A stretch of 64,000 nt of DNA from Porphyra umbilicalis (taxonomy: Eukaryota; Rhodophyta; Bangiophyceae; Bangiales; Bangiaceae): contig KV918882.1 in NCBI GenBank assembly GCA_002049455.2, positions 62,001-126,000 of the forward strand, in the 5' to 3' direction. Under the pieces are notes generated by a model, which saw only the letters and a program-made list of their open reading frames with translations, was not told the DNA's origin and did no database searches. The translations under genes were made by a program, and so were the position numbers. Of the stretch, positions 31,671 to 43,500 are shown piece after piece (the first letter of the stretch is position 1; the number at the start of each line of letters is the position of its first letter).

Positions 31671-32927
31671 CTCAGCGGTAGGGGGGGGTGCGGCAGGCCG
31701 ACGGAAGGCCGCGGGCGCCTCCGCGAAGCCCTTTCCGGCAGCGCGGACGTGGCGATGGTCGTGGCCGACAGTGAGGCTTGCTGGCGGCGGTCGCGGCTGG
31801 CTCCGCCAAGCCGCGACCGAGGTGCCCCCACCCCCGCCGCGGGGCGGACGTTGGGCGTCTTCCTCACGGCAGACGGCCGGCCGCAGGTAGTGTCGGCAGG
31901 CGCCCTCGCCGCCACCACCGCGTCGCGCCCGACCGTAGGGGTGGTGTACCTGCACGCCAAGACAGCGGCGGCGGATGTGGCGTCGAGAGCGACTGCTCGC
32001 CGCTGCCGCTCGTTGAGTGGCGTCGGAGCAGGCATGCCCGAATGAAGCCAGCGCAGCCTATTGGTGGAATCTAAGCGGGCTTCCAGGTCGCATAAGGTGC
32101 CCATTCAAATTCAAAGGAGCCGGCCTGTACACCGTCCCGCCGGTCGACTGTTCCCCGCGGCCAACGCCCGACGGCCTGTAGATACAGTCACGGGGCTCTC
32201 CCCCTGCGCGCCTGCTTGCAGCGCCGCGGCACGCGCTCCTCTACACACCCGAGCAGCGAACGCTCAGGCGCCTGTCGCCCGAACCTGCTCGCCGGCTCGC
32301 CGCGGTGTCGCTCTCGCTGCCCCAACTGCCCACCCGAACAGCCGCAAGCCGACGGATTCGAGGTGGCCACCCGGCCACCTGGCTGGCCACCAAGGACGTT
32401 CTTGGATCGCCCGCCCGACCGTCGCCTGCCACTGCATTTGGTTGCACCGCTTCAAACCATCCACCATCGTTTCCACCGTGCGGGCTACTACAGACGCCCC
32501 GGTCGGGGCGCCACGTTGACGGCGGTGTCGCACCCCTTCGAGGGCACGGGGGGCGGGGCAACAGCTGCGGGAGACGCGTGGGAGAGCGGGCGGGGGTTCC
32601 AAGGCGTACCGTACGCGCTCGTCGCGGGCGGGCGGCGGCGGAAGTGGCGGCGACCCTGCGGCGGTCCCACGGACGCAACCGCTGCTCTTGGCGTTCGCCG
32701 CCGACCCGAGCGCCGGGTGGGATTGAGGCCCGCGCAGCGACTGCGGGACAGCAGTGGAAGCGGCTGACGCGGCGGCAGTCGTCGTCGCGGGCGAGATCAG
32801 CTTATAGACGCGCGCGGACGCTGTGCCGAGCGTGGGGGGCTTGCCGCCACACTGGCACCGTTTCCCACGCGGGACGGTCCTGGGTGTACCCGATCCCCCC
32901 GTGTCTCTCACCTGGACAAGTTTGGTC
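31671..32927. promoter_or_regulatory. divergent intergenic region of the large unit (copy 1)
   Basis: 1257 bp separate the accessory start (31670) from the N-terminal transposase start (32928), which face outward as in the 11-19 kb pair. It is GC-rich with several overlapping open frames and no convincing protein. Unlike 14904-15648, no short direct-repeat array is obvious. The regulatory role is inferred from position. Confidence 0.4.
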
Positions 32928-35166
32928 ATGGGTCGCGCCCTTGCTGTTGGTGGAGATGGAGAGCGCGCCACTCCCTCTCGCCGGTCACAGCGAGCTGCTG
33001 TTCGTCGAAGTGGCAGTGGTGCGCGCGCCGTTTTTAGTGGCGTCTATGGAGGACAACCTGCCGTGGCTCTACGATCTGCTTTGGTGGGGGACTCTACCAT
33101 AGCGCTCCACTGCGGGACGGGTGGTGGAGCCGGTCAGCACGACGCAGAGCAGCAACATGCTGATGCTAAGCTAGCATCTGACGATGTGGCGGCGGCCGTC
33201 GACGGAGGTGTGCTGCCAACGGACGGTGGCGTCATTGGGGGCGGTGAAGGGGTTGGGGCGGCTGTGGTCGATGGCCTTCCTCTTCAATGTCGGGACGGCA
33301 GCGAGGATGGCGACGTCCTGGAGCAGCCGGCAGCCAGGCAAGCAGAGGACGCTGCCGCCGCGGAATTCCTGTATGGGCGGGGACTGAAGCAAACGGACTG
33401 CCCCACGTCGGACGACGAGGAGTTTGTCCTGCAAGAGGAGATGATCACCTCCATGACGTCGGATGAGGAGACCGGTGGGGACGAGACCTCCCGTCAATCC
33501 GCGGACGCCGACGGGGCGAACTTCGGCCATAGCGTCATCGCTGCGGGTGATGGGAGAGATGAGGACACCATCGACGGCGTCCTGCCCCCACCATCCGACG
33601 TGCCAGCCGGTGTTAGTGCCGCAGTGACCAACCCTTTCACCTGCGTCGAGCACCTGTACGCTTACTTGCTGCTGCGCGGGCAGGATCACATCACGCAGCA
33701 GCAGTACGAGGTGACACGCGCGGCGTTTAACATCGCGTCCCCCGTCAAGCTCCCGTCCATCAACACCATCCGCTACGAGATCTCCCCCACCATTGAGCGC
33801 AAGTGGATGCTGCAGACGAGCACCTGTTGGGCGCCGCAGGACGGCAAAGACGGGCTGGTGGAGGTCAACTACGTCAAGCCGAGCGAGCACATCCGCCGCG
33901 ACTTGCAGTTTGAGCGCACCTTTGCGTTGTTCAAGGAGGCGGACGCCCGGACGGACCTCGACAGGGAGCTTCACCCCGAGTTTGTCGACTCGCCGCTCTT
34001 CCAAGATCGCTCCACCGTCCTACTGGGCGGCCAAACGGTGCCCCGATTTGTGTTGGCCGGCGTCTCCATTGTTGTGGGTGACCGGCTCGACGTCGACCTG
34101 GGGGGCGGCCGCGTCGTGAACGGTGTAGTCGTCGACGATGCATTTTTCGTCGGCTCGACAAGTGGGCTTGCGCCTGACGACGGCCACCATGCTGGCGACT
34201 TTTTGGTGCGGTGTGGAGTGGCAGACGGGGGTCCGGCCGACATTGTGGCCCGCCACTGGCACGCCGCCACCCTCCACCCGTTGTCTTGGTTGACAACGAC
34301 GGTGAGGCCGCCCCCATCCATTCACTGCGCCACCACGAGTACGATGTACATCCGCAGCGCAACGGACGTGGCGATGACCAAGTGGCTGCCGGCAGTATGG
34401 GGCAGGCGGCGACGGACGGCAGTGGGCAGGCGAACGGTGGGGGGCATGACGCTCACGCGCGAGCGGCGGCTCTTCAAATTCGAGCGGACGACGCTTCGGC
34501 TGGTGCTACAAGCTGCCGAGAAGGTGTACAGCGCGCTCCGACTGGAACCAATGAGGAGAAGCGTACGGGAGACGCGGAGGACTCGGGTGTGGGTGGGTCA
34601 AAGTCTGCTGGCGCTCTTCCAAGTAGGCCGCGCCGCCTCCTGTCGGGCACACGTGATGGGTTGCTTTTCTCGTTGTCTGCCTGTGTTTCTTCTCCGACGA
34701 TTTCCGTGCTCGGCTGGGGAAGGAGGTCTCTTTGGGTGGTGTCTATATGAGTTACCTGTCGTGGCTTTTCCGACACCGCCGCAGTAGCCATTCCGTGCGC
34801 ACGTTGGCAGCCACTCCACCAGACGTCGACTCGGACGTGGTTTTGGAAGCCATTACCCCCGACTTGCGCGCGGGGGCGACAGACGGCTGGTTGATGACGG
34901 GTGCCGACGGGACAGACATTCGGGTGTTTGCTGATGTTTGCTTTTACGTGGGTGACTACCTGCAGGTGGCCAAGACCAGCAAGCTCATGGGCCACGGCGC
35001 CAACAGCCCATGTACAATGTGCGCTTATCGTCTCTCTGGTGCGCCTGGGTGTCGCTACGGTCTCGAGGGCGCCAGCAACCTGGCGAAGCTTGTACGTACA
35101 ACTGCACGTACCCGCAGCGTCTGCAAGGCCGTGGCTGAGCGGGCTGCTACAGCGGGTGAACAATAA
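32928..35166 (+). pseudogene. N-terminal half of a Plavaka/CACTA-like transposase (copy 1), two frameshifts
   Basis: It reads like 59317-61557 but lacks one A near 34296 (TTGACAACG here, TTGACAAACG in copy 2) and one G near 34659 (GATGGGTTGC versus GATGGGGTTGC). The frame therefore leaves after LHPLSWL and returns before GGVYMSYLSWLF. Motifs present are LYAYLLLRGQDHITQQQYEV, the segment RVFADVCFYVGDYLQVAKTS and the cysteine pair PCTMCAYR. The protein stops after AERAATAGEQ, just where the C-terminal block of other transposases begins. See the copy 2 entry for the intact form. The two missing bases may be real mutations or consensus errors. Confidence 0.6.
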
Positions 35167-36439
35167 AGAGACCCCAATGCTGGAAACATGCACAGTCACA
35201 AATGCGACCTTAGCGTCCCTCCGAATCGCCACTCCAAACTGCTCGAGGCCCCCTGTCTATGCTCGTGCAGACCGCCACCACCAATACTACCCGGAAAGCA
35301 CGGTCCCCTATTCCACCTCCGACACTATTATCCCCTTCCCGCGCACCCTCACGCAGTTGCAGCATCAATCTATGCCTACCCCAGGACGGGCGCGCTCTCC
35401 GGCGACGGCTGACGGGCCGCCCGTCGAAGTCTTGGTCAGCTCCGGGAAGACCCTCTTGTACTCCACCTCGACGACCATCTCCACGCGGCTCTAGTTCTCT
35501 CCACAAGCTCTCCGCAGGTGTCGGCAGCGGACTTGAGCTCGACGACCTCAGTGCGGCCCTCACCCCGCCCGCCGCCTTGATGGTTACCTACACCTGCAGC
35601 GTCTGCACCATGCTCGAAAGTTGAGAGGGGAGGCCGCGACTGCGCGGCCATCTCGGCTGACGCGGCCGAGGCTGCCTCAGCAGCGCGCCGCAGTGTGTCG
35701 GCCAATATGGCGCTAACGGACGAGGTGGCGGCCCGCCTGGGGTGTGATGGCGGTGCACCGTGGCGTAGGCAACGAGCTACAGGCAGCACCCACATGCAAT
35801 GCAGTAAGATGCGTAGGCGGCGAGTCAGTAAACGTCCTCCCGCCCAGGTGGTACGGAAAGCACGGCGCTGGTGTCTATCAGAGGCACCCCCCGTTGTGAC
35901 CTCTGGGTGCGACGCTCGACGGCGGCCAGAAGCTCCAGTGCTGCTTCACGGTGCGATTGACCAGGTGGTTGTTTCGGCGTGCGCTCCAGACCCCCGGCGC
36001 TGTGGGCACAGCTCAACCGCCGTGTGGCCCGTCGCCATCGCCCGTGCCAGTGACGTGGTCGGGTCGGCCGACAGAGGTGGCGGCCCAGCCCTGACGCGAC
36101 CAACGGCAGGGGCGATTGGTGATGGCGGCAAGATCGTGGCGGTCCGCAAGGCCGCCGGGGAGGTCGCCGCGCGGCCGCGCCGCTGGGCGGCTCGCGCGGC
36201 CGAATACAAGTAGCCGGTTGGTAGGGTGGCTGGCACTCTCGACGGGCGCCGACGCGCGCATCGCGCGAGAGGCGTGGCATGCTTATCGTTCTACGCCGTT
36301 GCCAGTAGTTGGGCGCGCCTCCAGTGGTGTACTATCCACGGTTCTTCTGGCGGGGGGGGGAGCGGCTACACACTACGACGGCGGCGGCAGGGGCTCAGAG
36401 GCTGACTTGATCGATGGCGGTGGGCTACCGCTACCTTTG
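35167..36439. other. large unit (copy 1): region with only weak coding signals
   Basis: On the minus strand, fragments such as LRRAAEAASAASAEMAAQSR (about 35690-35630) and VEMVVEVEYKRVFPELTKTS (about 35480-35420) look coding, but a one-base difference between copies separates them (CTCTAGTTC here, CTCTATGTTC in copy 2 near 61885). They may be one small gene of the element. Nothing else was recognised up to the alanine-rich frame. Confidence 0.3.
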
Positions 36440-36859
36440 TCACCCCCGATTCGCTCTCCATGTCGATCCCCCCCCCTCCGGCGTTCGCTCGGCCTCCCCC
36501 CCCGCCGCAGCCTCCACCTCTGGACCGCCGCCGAGGGTGTCCATCTTGGGCGCCTCCGCCGCCGCCGCGACGGGCAACAACACGACGGCAGCGGCCGCCG
36601 CCGCCGCCGCCGCCGCGTGCACCTCCCGGTGGGCGGTCGCCGCGTCGGCCGAAGCTGCCGCCGCCGACGCGGCCGCGTCCGCGTCGGCCTCGGCCGCCGC
36701 CTCGGCGACCGCCGCCGATTGCGTCGTCGACGCCACCGCCGCGTCGCCGCCCGCCGCGGCGGTGGCAGCGGCGGCGGCAGCCGCCGCCGCCACCGCCGCT
36801 GCAGCTGCTTCCGCCACGTCGGACGCCGCGTCGCCGCCGGCGTGCACGTCGGCCGCGTG
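36440..36859 (-). other. alanine-rich open frame in the large unit (copy 1)
   Basis: The minus strand from a possible splice acceptor (TTTTTACCCATCAG, ending at 36860) is open to a stop at 36440. It encodes mainly alanine with Asp/Val/Glu, then MDTLGGGPEVEAAAGGEAER. It is a GCC-type trinucleotide-rich stretch. Complementary frames are also open, so coding is doubtful. It is conserved at 62834-63253 with very few changes. Confidence 0.3.
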
Positions 36860-37065
36860 CTGATGGGTAAAAACGGGTTAAGAGTAGAGGAAGTACGAGT
36901 ACAATAAAAGGAAAGAGCAGCAGAAAAGAGGGCTCGTGGAGCAGCAGGTGCGAAACATGTGGTGAGGTCAGCATAAAACAAAATGGTCCACATCACATCT
37001 CTCCCCACCACGGTGAGCTACGTACGCATCAGCACCTTAGGGAGACCCATAGAAATCCACTCGTA

Positions 37066-37640
37066 TGCGACAGCTTACTCATCCATCGCCCTTTCCGGCT
37101 CGCAGCGCAGTCAGGCAGAGCAGTGCGGTCGTGTGCGGCAGCGTACGCATCCAGCGCCCTTTCGGGCGCGCAGAGCAGTCGGCAGCCGCACACGAGCGAA
37201 CGCCTCCTGCTCAAATCAAGTAGGTAGAGCAGTGCGGTCGTGTGCGGCAGCGTACGCATCCAGCGCCCTTTCGGGCGCGCAGAGCAGTCGGCAGCCGCAC
37301 ACGAGCGAACGCCTCCCGTGCAAATCAAGTAGGCAGAGCATTGCCGTCGTGTGCGGCAGCGTACGCATCCAGCGCCCTTTCGGGCGCGCAGAGCAGTCGG
37401 CAGCCGCACACGAGCGAACGCCTCCCGTGCAAATCAAGTAGGCAGAGCATTGCCGTCGTGTGCGGCAGCGTACGCATCCAGCGCCCTTTCGGGCGCGCAG
37501 AGCAGTCGGCAGCCGCACACGAGCGAACGCCTCCCGTGCAAATCAAGTAGGCAGAGCATTGCCGTCGTGTGCGGCAGCGTACGCATCCAGCGCCCTTTCG
37601 GGCGCGCAGAGCAGTCGGCAGCCGCGCACGAACGAACTCG
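37066..37640. repeat. 109-bp hairpin-forming tandem repeats (copy 1 of unit)
   Basis: About five units with an exact 109-bp period (for example the AGTAGGCAGAGC word at 37219, 37328, 37437 and 37546), with decayed units at both ends. Each unit contains TCGTGTGCGGC and, about 55 bp on, its reverse complement GCCGCACACGA, enclosing GCGCCC-TTTC-GGGCGC. So every unit can fold into a two-tier hairpin. The array sits near the right end of the large duplicated unit, where CACTA-type transposons carry subterminal binding repeats; that role is inference. Confidence 0.85.
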
Positions 37641-38044
37641 TCAAGCGCGGTGATGGCAGCAATGAGGCTGCGACGACGGACACATTGGAACACTGCGCGT
37701 CGAGAACGCGGAGCTGGAAGATCCACGACTGTTTGGCAAACTACATTGGAGAGACGGCCTGAAGTCCCAATGGCGGCATTCGAACCTCCCCAGATTTTGA
37801 CGCGTGTCGACATGACTGGGATCCGCCTGCATTCAACTGCTCTTCACATTGTCAATTGCGCAATTGTGGATGGATCCGATCCGATTGAGACGGTGGCGCC
37901 GTCGACGCGTCGGAGCCACAGTTCCTCTTCCCCACCGTCTTCGTCGCATGCTCCCAAACGCACCCCCCGTTGATCGGGTGTCCCCCATCCCGTCCTCCCT
38001 CAACCCTTCTCTTCCCTTCCCCGTTACCACACTACCCCATCCCC

Positions 38045-39051
38045 ATGCCTTCCAAACGGGGAACACGCTCCAAGAAGCTGCGTAGCCTGCAGCGGAAGAA
38101 GGTGGCAGCGGCAAAGGCGGCAGCGGGGGCGCCGGCGGCGGCAGCGGCGTCGCCGCCGGCAGATGGCACGGTCGCCATGGCCGCTCAACATACGATGCCG
38201 GAGGGGGAGGCTACTTTGCCTTTCGCGACGACGCCGGTTGCGCCGCCGCCCGTGGACGCGACCGAGATGGTCGAGACGGAAGTTGCGATATTGATGGAGG
38301 GGCGTGTCGGCGTGCCGCACATCGACTTCCTTGGGTCGTCCGCACGAGTGCTCCACTCGGAGGTCGAGGCCAGCCTGGCCAGGCCGGGAGGCGCAGGCGT
38401 CCTGACGCTGGCCAACTTCATCAACGACCATGATGCCGCCCTGACGGAGAAGGCCGCTGAGCGCTTCAACGAGGAGAACACAGTGGCCATCTTCAACACC
38501 CAGCCCGTATCCGAGATGCGGGGGCCAGGCGCAGACCTCAAGCGGCGCCAGGCGGTGATGAAGGCTACCTGGGCGGCTACACGAGTCGTAGTGGCCCGTC
38601 TTGAGCGGCTGTGTGACCTGATGTTTTACGTGTATGGTCGGCGGTATGTCGCATCCGAGCCAAAGATTCTGGTTTCATTGCCAGGCGCGGAACGGCAAAT
38701 GCCGCATGGCGACGATGCGGAAAAGAAGGATGTCGGTACCCCCCGCGCACGCTGGGCGTCGTCATGGCGATTGACGACACCGCCTTCCTAGACACCTGGC
38801 CGAGGAGGTTTTGTGATGATTCGACAAACGGGGAGCTCATGTCTATTGTGTATCGGTCTGAGGTGGAGCGTGTGCACGTCAAGAAGGGGTGTATCATCCT
38901 TTTTCGAGGGGACGCAATCCACCGCGGCGTGGAGAACATGTCCGCAGACGACCTCGACCGCCGCGTGCATGCCTACTTACGGCTGGCTGATGAGCCCATC
39001 AGCACCGAGTGGCGCGACAAGACCTACCCGGCCAAGGAGATAATTGACTAG
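38045..39051 (+). pseudogene. 2OG-Fe(II) dioxygenase-like protein with one frameshift
   Basis: The start at 38045 opens a basic N-terminus (MPSKRGTRSKKLRSLQRKK), then an Ala-rich linker, then a folded domain from about residue 90. The second part shows the iron-ligand pattern of this fold: H and D in RQMPHGDD (about 38690-38715) and the distal H in LFRGDAIHRG (about 38900-38930), with R in RRVHAYL (about 38960) where the 2-oxoglutarate-binding arginine is expected. The frame shifts by one base near the C6 run at 38739-38744; one more C would connect both parts. Because long C runs are miscalled easily, the host gene may be intact. Substrate unknown. It is a single-copy locus just right of the transposon unit and left of the 364-bp repeats. 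Confidence 0.55.
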
Positions 39052-39210
39052 AAATAGATTTTTACACACCTGTTGTTTGTTCACCCGCACAGAGCCCACA
39101 CTCATACGCGACGGACGCCCAGCGACGCCCTGCTACTGCCGCCGTCGCCGACGTTGCCGCACGTGCCACCGACCCACCCAACGACCGCGCGCACCAACCC
39201 CCCCCCACCG

Positions 39211-40140
39211 ACACTCCACCCTTGCCGCCGCCGCGCCGCGCCGCCGAGGGCGCCGACTGCTCCCCACCCTTGCCGCCGCCCTTGTCGCCACCGCCGAGCC
39301 GCGGGCGTCGTCGCCGCCGCCGCGGTGTTGTCGCACTGCGGCCGTGGCGGTGGCGGCGGCGGCGGTCATCGTGCGGCCGCGCCATGGTGACGCCACGCGG
39401 GCGCCGCGGCGTGTGCCGGCGCGGCGGCGAGGAGCGCGCCGCCGCTCCGGCCGCGCCCCGACACCGCGGGGGTCGTCAGCCCCCCGCCGTGGCCGCGGGG
39501 GTGATGCAACCCCCGCGGTCGCTGCCCGTGCGACCGACCCACCCACCGACCGCACGCACGCACACCCCCCACCGACACTCCACCCTTGCCGCCGCCGCGC
39601 CGCGCCGCCGAGGGCGCCGACTGCTCCCCACCCTTGCCGCCGCCCTTGTCGCCACCGCCGAGCCGCGGGCGTCGTCGCCGCCGCCGCGGTGTTGTCGCAC
39701 TGCGGCCGTGGCGGTGGCGGCGGCGGCGGTCATCGTGCGGCCGCACCATGGTGACGCCACGCGGGCGCCGCGGCGTGTGCCGGCGCGCCGGCGAGGAGCG
39801 CGCCGCCGCTCCGGCCGCGCCCCGCCACCGCGGGGGTCGTCAGCCCCCCGCCGTGGCCGCGGGGGTGATGCAACCCCCGCGGTCGCTGCCCGTGCGACCG
39901 ACCCACCCACCGACCGCACGCACGCACACCCCCCACCGACACTCCACCCTTGCCGCCGCCGCGCCGCGCCGCCAAGGGCGCCGACTGCTCCCCGCCCTTG
40001 CCGCCGCCGTTGACGCCGCGCGGGCGGCGCCACGGCTGTCGGCGCGGCCGCTGCCGGCGCAGCGCCGATCCCGACTCCCCGCACCACCGCGGGGGTCGGC
40101 ATCCCCCCGCGGTGGCCGCGGGGGTGCTCCACCCCCAGCG
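39211..40140. repeat. 364-bp GC-rich tandem repeat, two full units and a partial third
   Basis: ACACTCCACCCTTGCCGCCG recurs at 39211 and 39575 (period 364) and in degraded form near 39940. The first two units are almost identical; the third diverges after about 80 bp. All frames are open for long stretches on both strands and encode Pro/Arg/Ala-rich text that shifts frame between units, so I call no protein here. Confidence 0.85.
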
Positions 40141-40589
40141 GCCCCCGCCCGTGCTGCCGCCCCACCCGCGAACCGCGCGCCCCCCCCCCCCCCCCCGGGG
40201 ACGCACCACCCTTACGGCAGCTCGCCCCGCGCGGGCGGCGCCATGTCCGCCGCGCCCCGCCACCTCGTGGGTCGTCATCCCCGCGCGATGGCCGCGAGGG
40301 TGCTCAACTCCCAGCGACAACCGCCAATGCCGCCACCAAACACGCCACCATCGCCCCCCCCCCCCGCCACGCCGGCGATGAACCCTTGCGGCCGCCGCGC
40401 GCCGCCGCCGACAGGGCCGACTGGGCCGAAGACTCTCCGCCCTTGCCGCCGCCGTCGTCACCGCCGTCGTCGCTGCCGCCGAACCGCCCGCGTCGACGCC
40501 GCCAAGCCGATGCTGTCATGCGACGAAGGCGGCGGCGGCGACGACGGCAATCGCGCGGTGACGCTGCGGTCACCCCGCGTGGGCGAATC
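40141..40589. other. GC-rich spacer, no gene recognised
   Basis: The stretch contains a C run near 40180-40197 and CCGCC-rich words like those of the 364-bp repeat. It joins abruptly to the first 334-bp satellite unit at 40590. Confidence 0.5.
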
Positions 40590-43500
40590 ATTGAAACGGC
40601 GACATGCTGCTTTTGTGAAAACAGGGAATTAAACTTTGACATGCCCGCAACGTTGCTCTCAATGAGACCTATCAAACGCGCCCAAGAACAGTCCAAACGC
40701 ATTTGTGTGACCAAAGTTATGTCCGATTTTCATCTGCTTACGGGAAGCGTCCGGCTACGAGTGCTCCGGCGGCCGGTGAGACCGCTTCAGCTCGCATAGT
40801 CAGAAGCTCCCCCTATGTTTCCCAGGGAGCCATGTGGTCCCTGAGCCCGTTTCTGCAGTCAAAAACTGAATCCGAGCACGTCCGGAGCACTAGTGGCCAT
40901 GTGCATTCGTGTACCGCTACAGCATTGAAACGGCGACCTGCTGCTTTTGTGAAAACAGGGCATCAAACTCTGCCATGCCCGCAACGTTGCTCTCAATGAG
41001 ACCTATCAAACGCGCCCAAGAACAGTCCAAACGCATTTGTGTGACCAAAGTTATGTCCGATTTTCATCTGCTTACGGGAAGCGTCCGGCTACAAGTGCTC
41101 CGTCGGCCGGTGAGACCGCTTCAGCTCGCATAGTCAGAAGCTCCCCCTATGTTTCCCAGGGAGCCATGTGGTCCCTGAGCCCGCTTCTGCAGTCAAAAAC
41201 TGAATCCGAGCACGTCCGGAGCACTAGTGGCCATGTGCATTCGTGTACCGCTACAGCATTGAAACGGCGACCTGCTGCTTTTGTGAAAACGGGGCATCAA
41301 ACTCTGATATGCTCGAAACGTTGCTCTCAATGAGACCTATCAAACGCGCCCAAGAACAGTCCAAACGCATTTGTGTGACCAAAGTTATGTCCGATTTTCA
41401 TCTGCTTACGGGAAGCGTCCGGCTACAAGTGCTCCGTCGGCCGGTGAGACCGCTTCAGCTCGCATAGTCAGAAGCTCCCCCTATGTTTCCCAGGGTGCCA
41501 TGTGGTCCCTGAGCCCGATTCTGCAGTCAAAAACTGAATCCGAGCACGTCCGGAGCACTAGTGGCCATGTGCATTCGTGTACCGCTACAGCATTGAAACG
41601 GCGACCTGCTGCTTTTGTGAAAACGGGGCATCAAACTCTGATATGCTCGAAACGTTGCTCTCAATGAGACCTATCAAACGCGCCCAAGAACAGTCCAAAC
41701 GCATTTGTGTGACCAAAGTTATGTCCGATTTTCATCTGCTTACGGGAAGCGTCCGGCTGCAAGTGCTCCGTCGGCCGGTGAGACCGCTTCAGCTCGCATA
41801 GTCAGAAGCTCCCCCTATGTTTCCCAGGGAGCCATGTGGTCCCTGAGCCCGTTTCTGCAGTCAAAAACTGAATCCGAGCACGTCCGGAGCACTAGTGGCC
41901 ATGTGCATTCGTGTACCGCTACAGCATTGAAACGGCGACCTGCTGCTTTTGTGAAAACGGGGCATCAAACTCTGATATGCTCGAAACGTTGCTCTCAATG
42001 AGACCTATCAAACGCGCCCAAGAACAGTCCAAACGCATTTGTGTGACCAAAGTTATGTCCGATTTTCATCTGCTTACGGGAAGCGTCCGGCTACAAGTGC
42101 TCCGTCGGCCGGTGAGACCGCTTCAGCTCGCATAGTCAGAAGCTCCCCCTATGTTTCCCAGGGAGCCATGTGGTCCCTGAGCCCGTTTCTGCAGTCAAAA
42201 ACTGAATCCGAGCACGTCCGGAGCACTAGTGGCCATGTGCATTCGTGTACCGCTACAGCATTGAAACGGCGACCTGCTGCTTTTGTGAAAACGGGGCATC
42301 AAACTCTGATATGCTCGAAACGTTGCTCTCAATGAGACCTATTAAACGCGCCCAAGAACAGTCCAAACGCATTTGTGTGACCAAAGTTATGTCCGATTTT
42401 CATCTGCTTACGGGAAGCGTCCGGCTACAAGTGCTCCGGCGGCCGGTGAGACCGCTTCAGCTCGCATAGTCAGAAGCTCCCCCTATGTTTCCCAGGGAGC
42501 CATGTGGTCCCTGAGCCCGTTTCTGCAGTCAAAAACTGAATCCGAGCACGTCCGGAGCACTAGTGGCCATGTGCATTCGTGTACCGCTACAGCATTGAAA
42601 CGGCGACCTGCTGCTTTTGTGAAAACGGGCATCAAACTCTGATATGCTCGAAACGTTGCTCTCAATGAGACCTATCAAACGCGCCCAAGAACAGTCCAAA
42701 CGCATTTGTGTGACCAAAGTTATGTCCGATTTTCATCTGCTTACGGGAAGCGTCCGGCTACAAGTGCTCCGTCGGCCGGTGAGACCGCTTCAGCTCGCAT
42801 AGTCAGAAGCTCCCCTATGTTTCCCAGGGTGCCATGTGGTCCCTGAGCCCGTTTCTGCAGTCAAAAACTGAATCCGAGCACGTCCGGAGCACTAGTGGCC
42901 ATGTGCATTCGTGTACCGCTACAGCATTGAAACGGCGACCTGCTGCTTTTGTGAAAACGGGGCATCAAACTCTGATATGCTCGAAACGTTGCTCTCAATG
43001 AGACCTATCAAACGCGCCCAAGAACAGTCCAAACGCATTTGTGTGACCAAAGTTATGTCCGATTTTCATCTGCTTACGGGAAGCGTCCGGCTACAAGTGC
43101 TCCGTCGGCCGGTGAGACCGCTTCAGCTCGCATAGTCAGAAGCTCCCCTATGTTTCCCAGGGAGCCATGTGGTCCCTGAGCCCGCTTCTGCAGTCAAAAA
43201 CTGAATCCGAGCACGTCCGGAGCACTAGTGCCATGTGCATTCGTGTACGCTACAGCATTGAAACGGCGACCTGCTGCTTTTGTGAAAATGGGGCATCAAA
43301 CTCTGCCATGCCCGCAACGTTGCTCTCAATGAGACCTATCAAACGCGCCCAAGAACAGTCCAAACGCATTTGTGTGACCAAAGTTATGTCCGATTTTCAT
43401 CTGCTTACGGGAAGCGTCCGGCTACAAGTGCTCCGGCGGCCGGTGAGACCGCTTCAGCTCGCATAGTCAGAAGCTCCCCCTATGTTTCCCAGGGAGCCAT

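Larger units (their letters stand above)
27825..37640. repeat. large duplicated unit, copy 1 (about 9.8 kb)
   Basis: This segment is repeated at 54204-64000 in the same orientation. Identity starts sharply at GCACAGCAGTTCAAATTCCG in both copies, with unrelated sequence to the left. The offset drifts only from 26379 to 26394, so the copies are nearly identical. Copy 1 carries, in order, a transposase C-terminal half (+), an accessory gene (-), a transposase N-terminal half (+), an alanine-rich frame (-) and 109-bp repeats. I read it as a DNA transposon or a segmental duplication of one. No terminal inverted repeat was found; the right end is judged from copy 1 only. Confidence 0.85.

Noticed and set aside
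36366..37011. Several overlapping 130-210-codon frames around the alanine-rich stretch (and 62760-63405)
   Set aside because: They are alternative readings of GCC-type repeats; at most one could be real, and only the alanine frame with a possible splice acceptor is kept, at low confidence.
37066..37640. 109-bp repeats as a CRISPR array
   Set aside because: Units are contiguous without variable spacers, the sequence is eukaryotic, and no cas genes are present.
37775..37800. tRNA T-loop-like GGTTCGAAT on minus
   Set aside because: The flanking bases do not form a T stem and no acceptor or anticodon arm follows.
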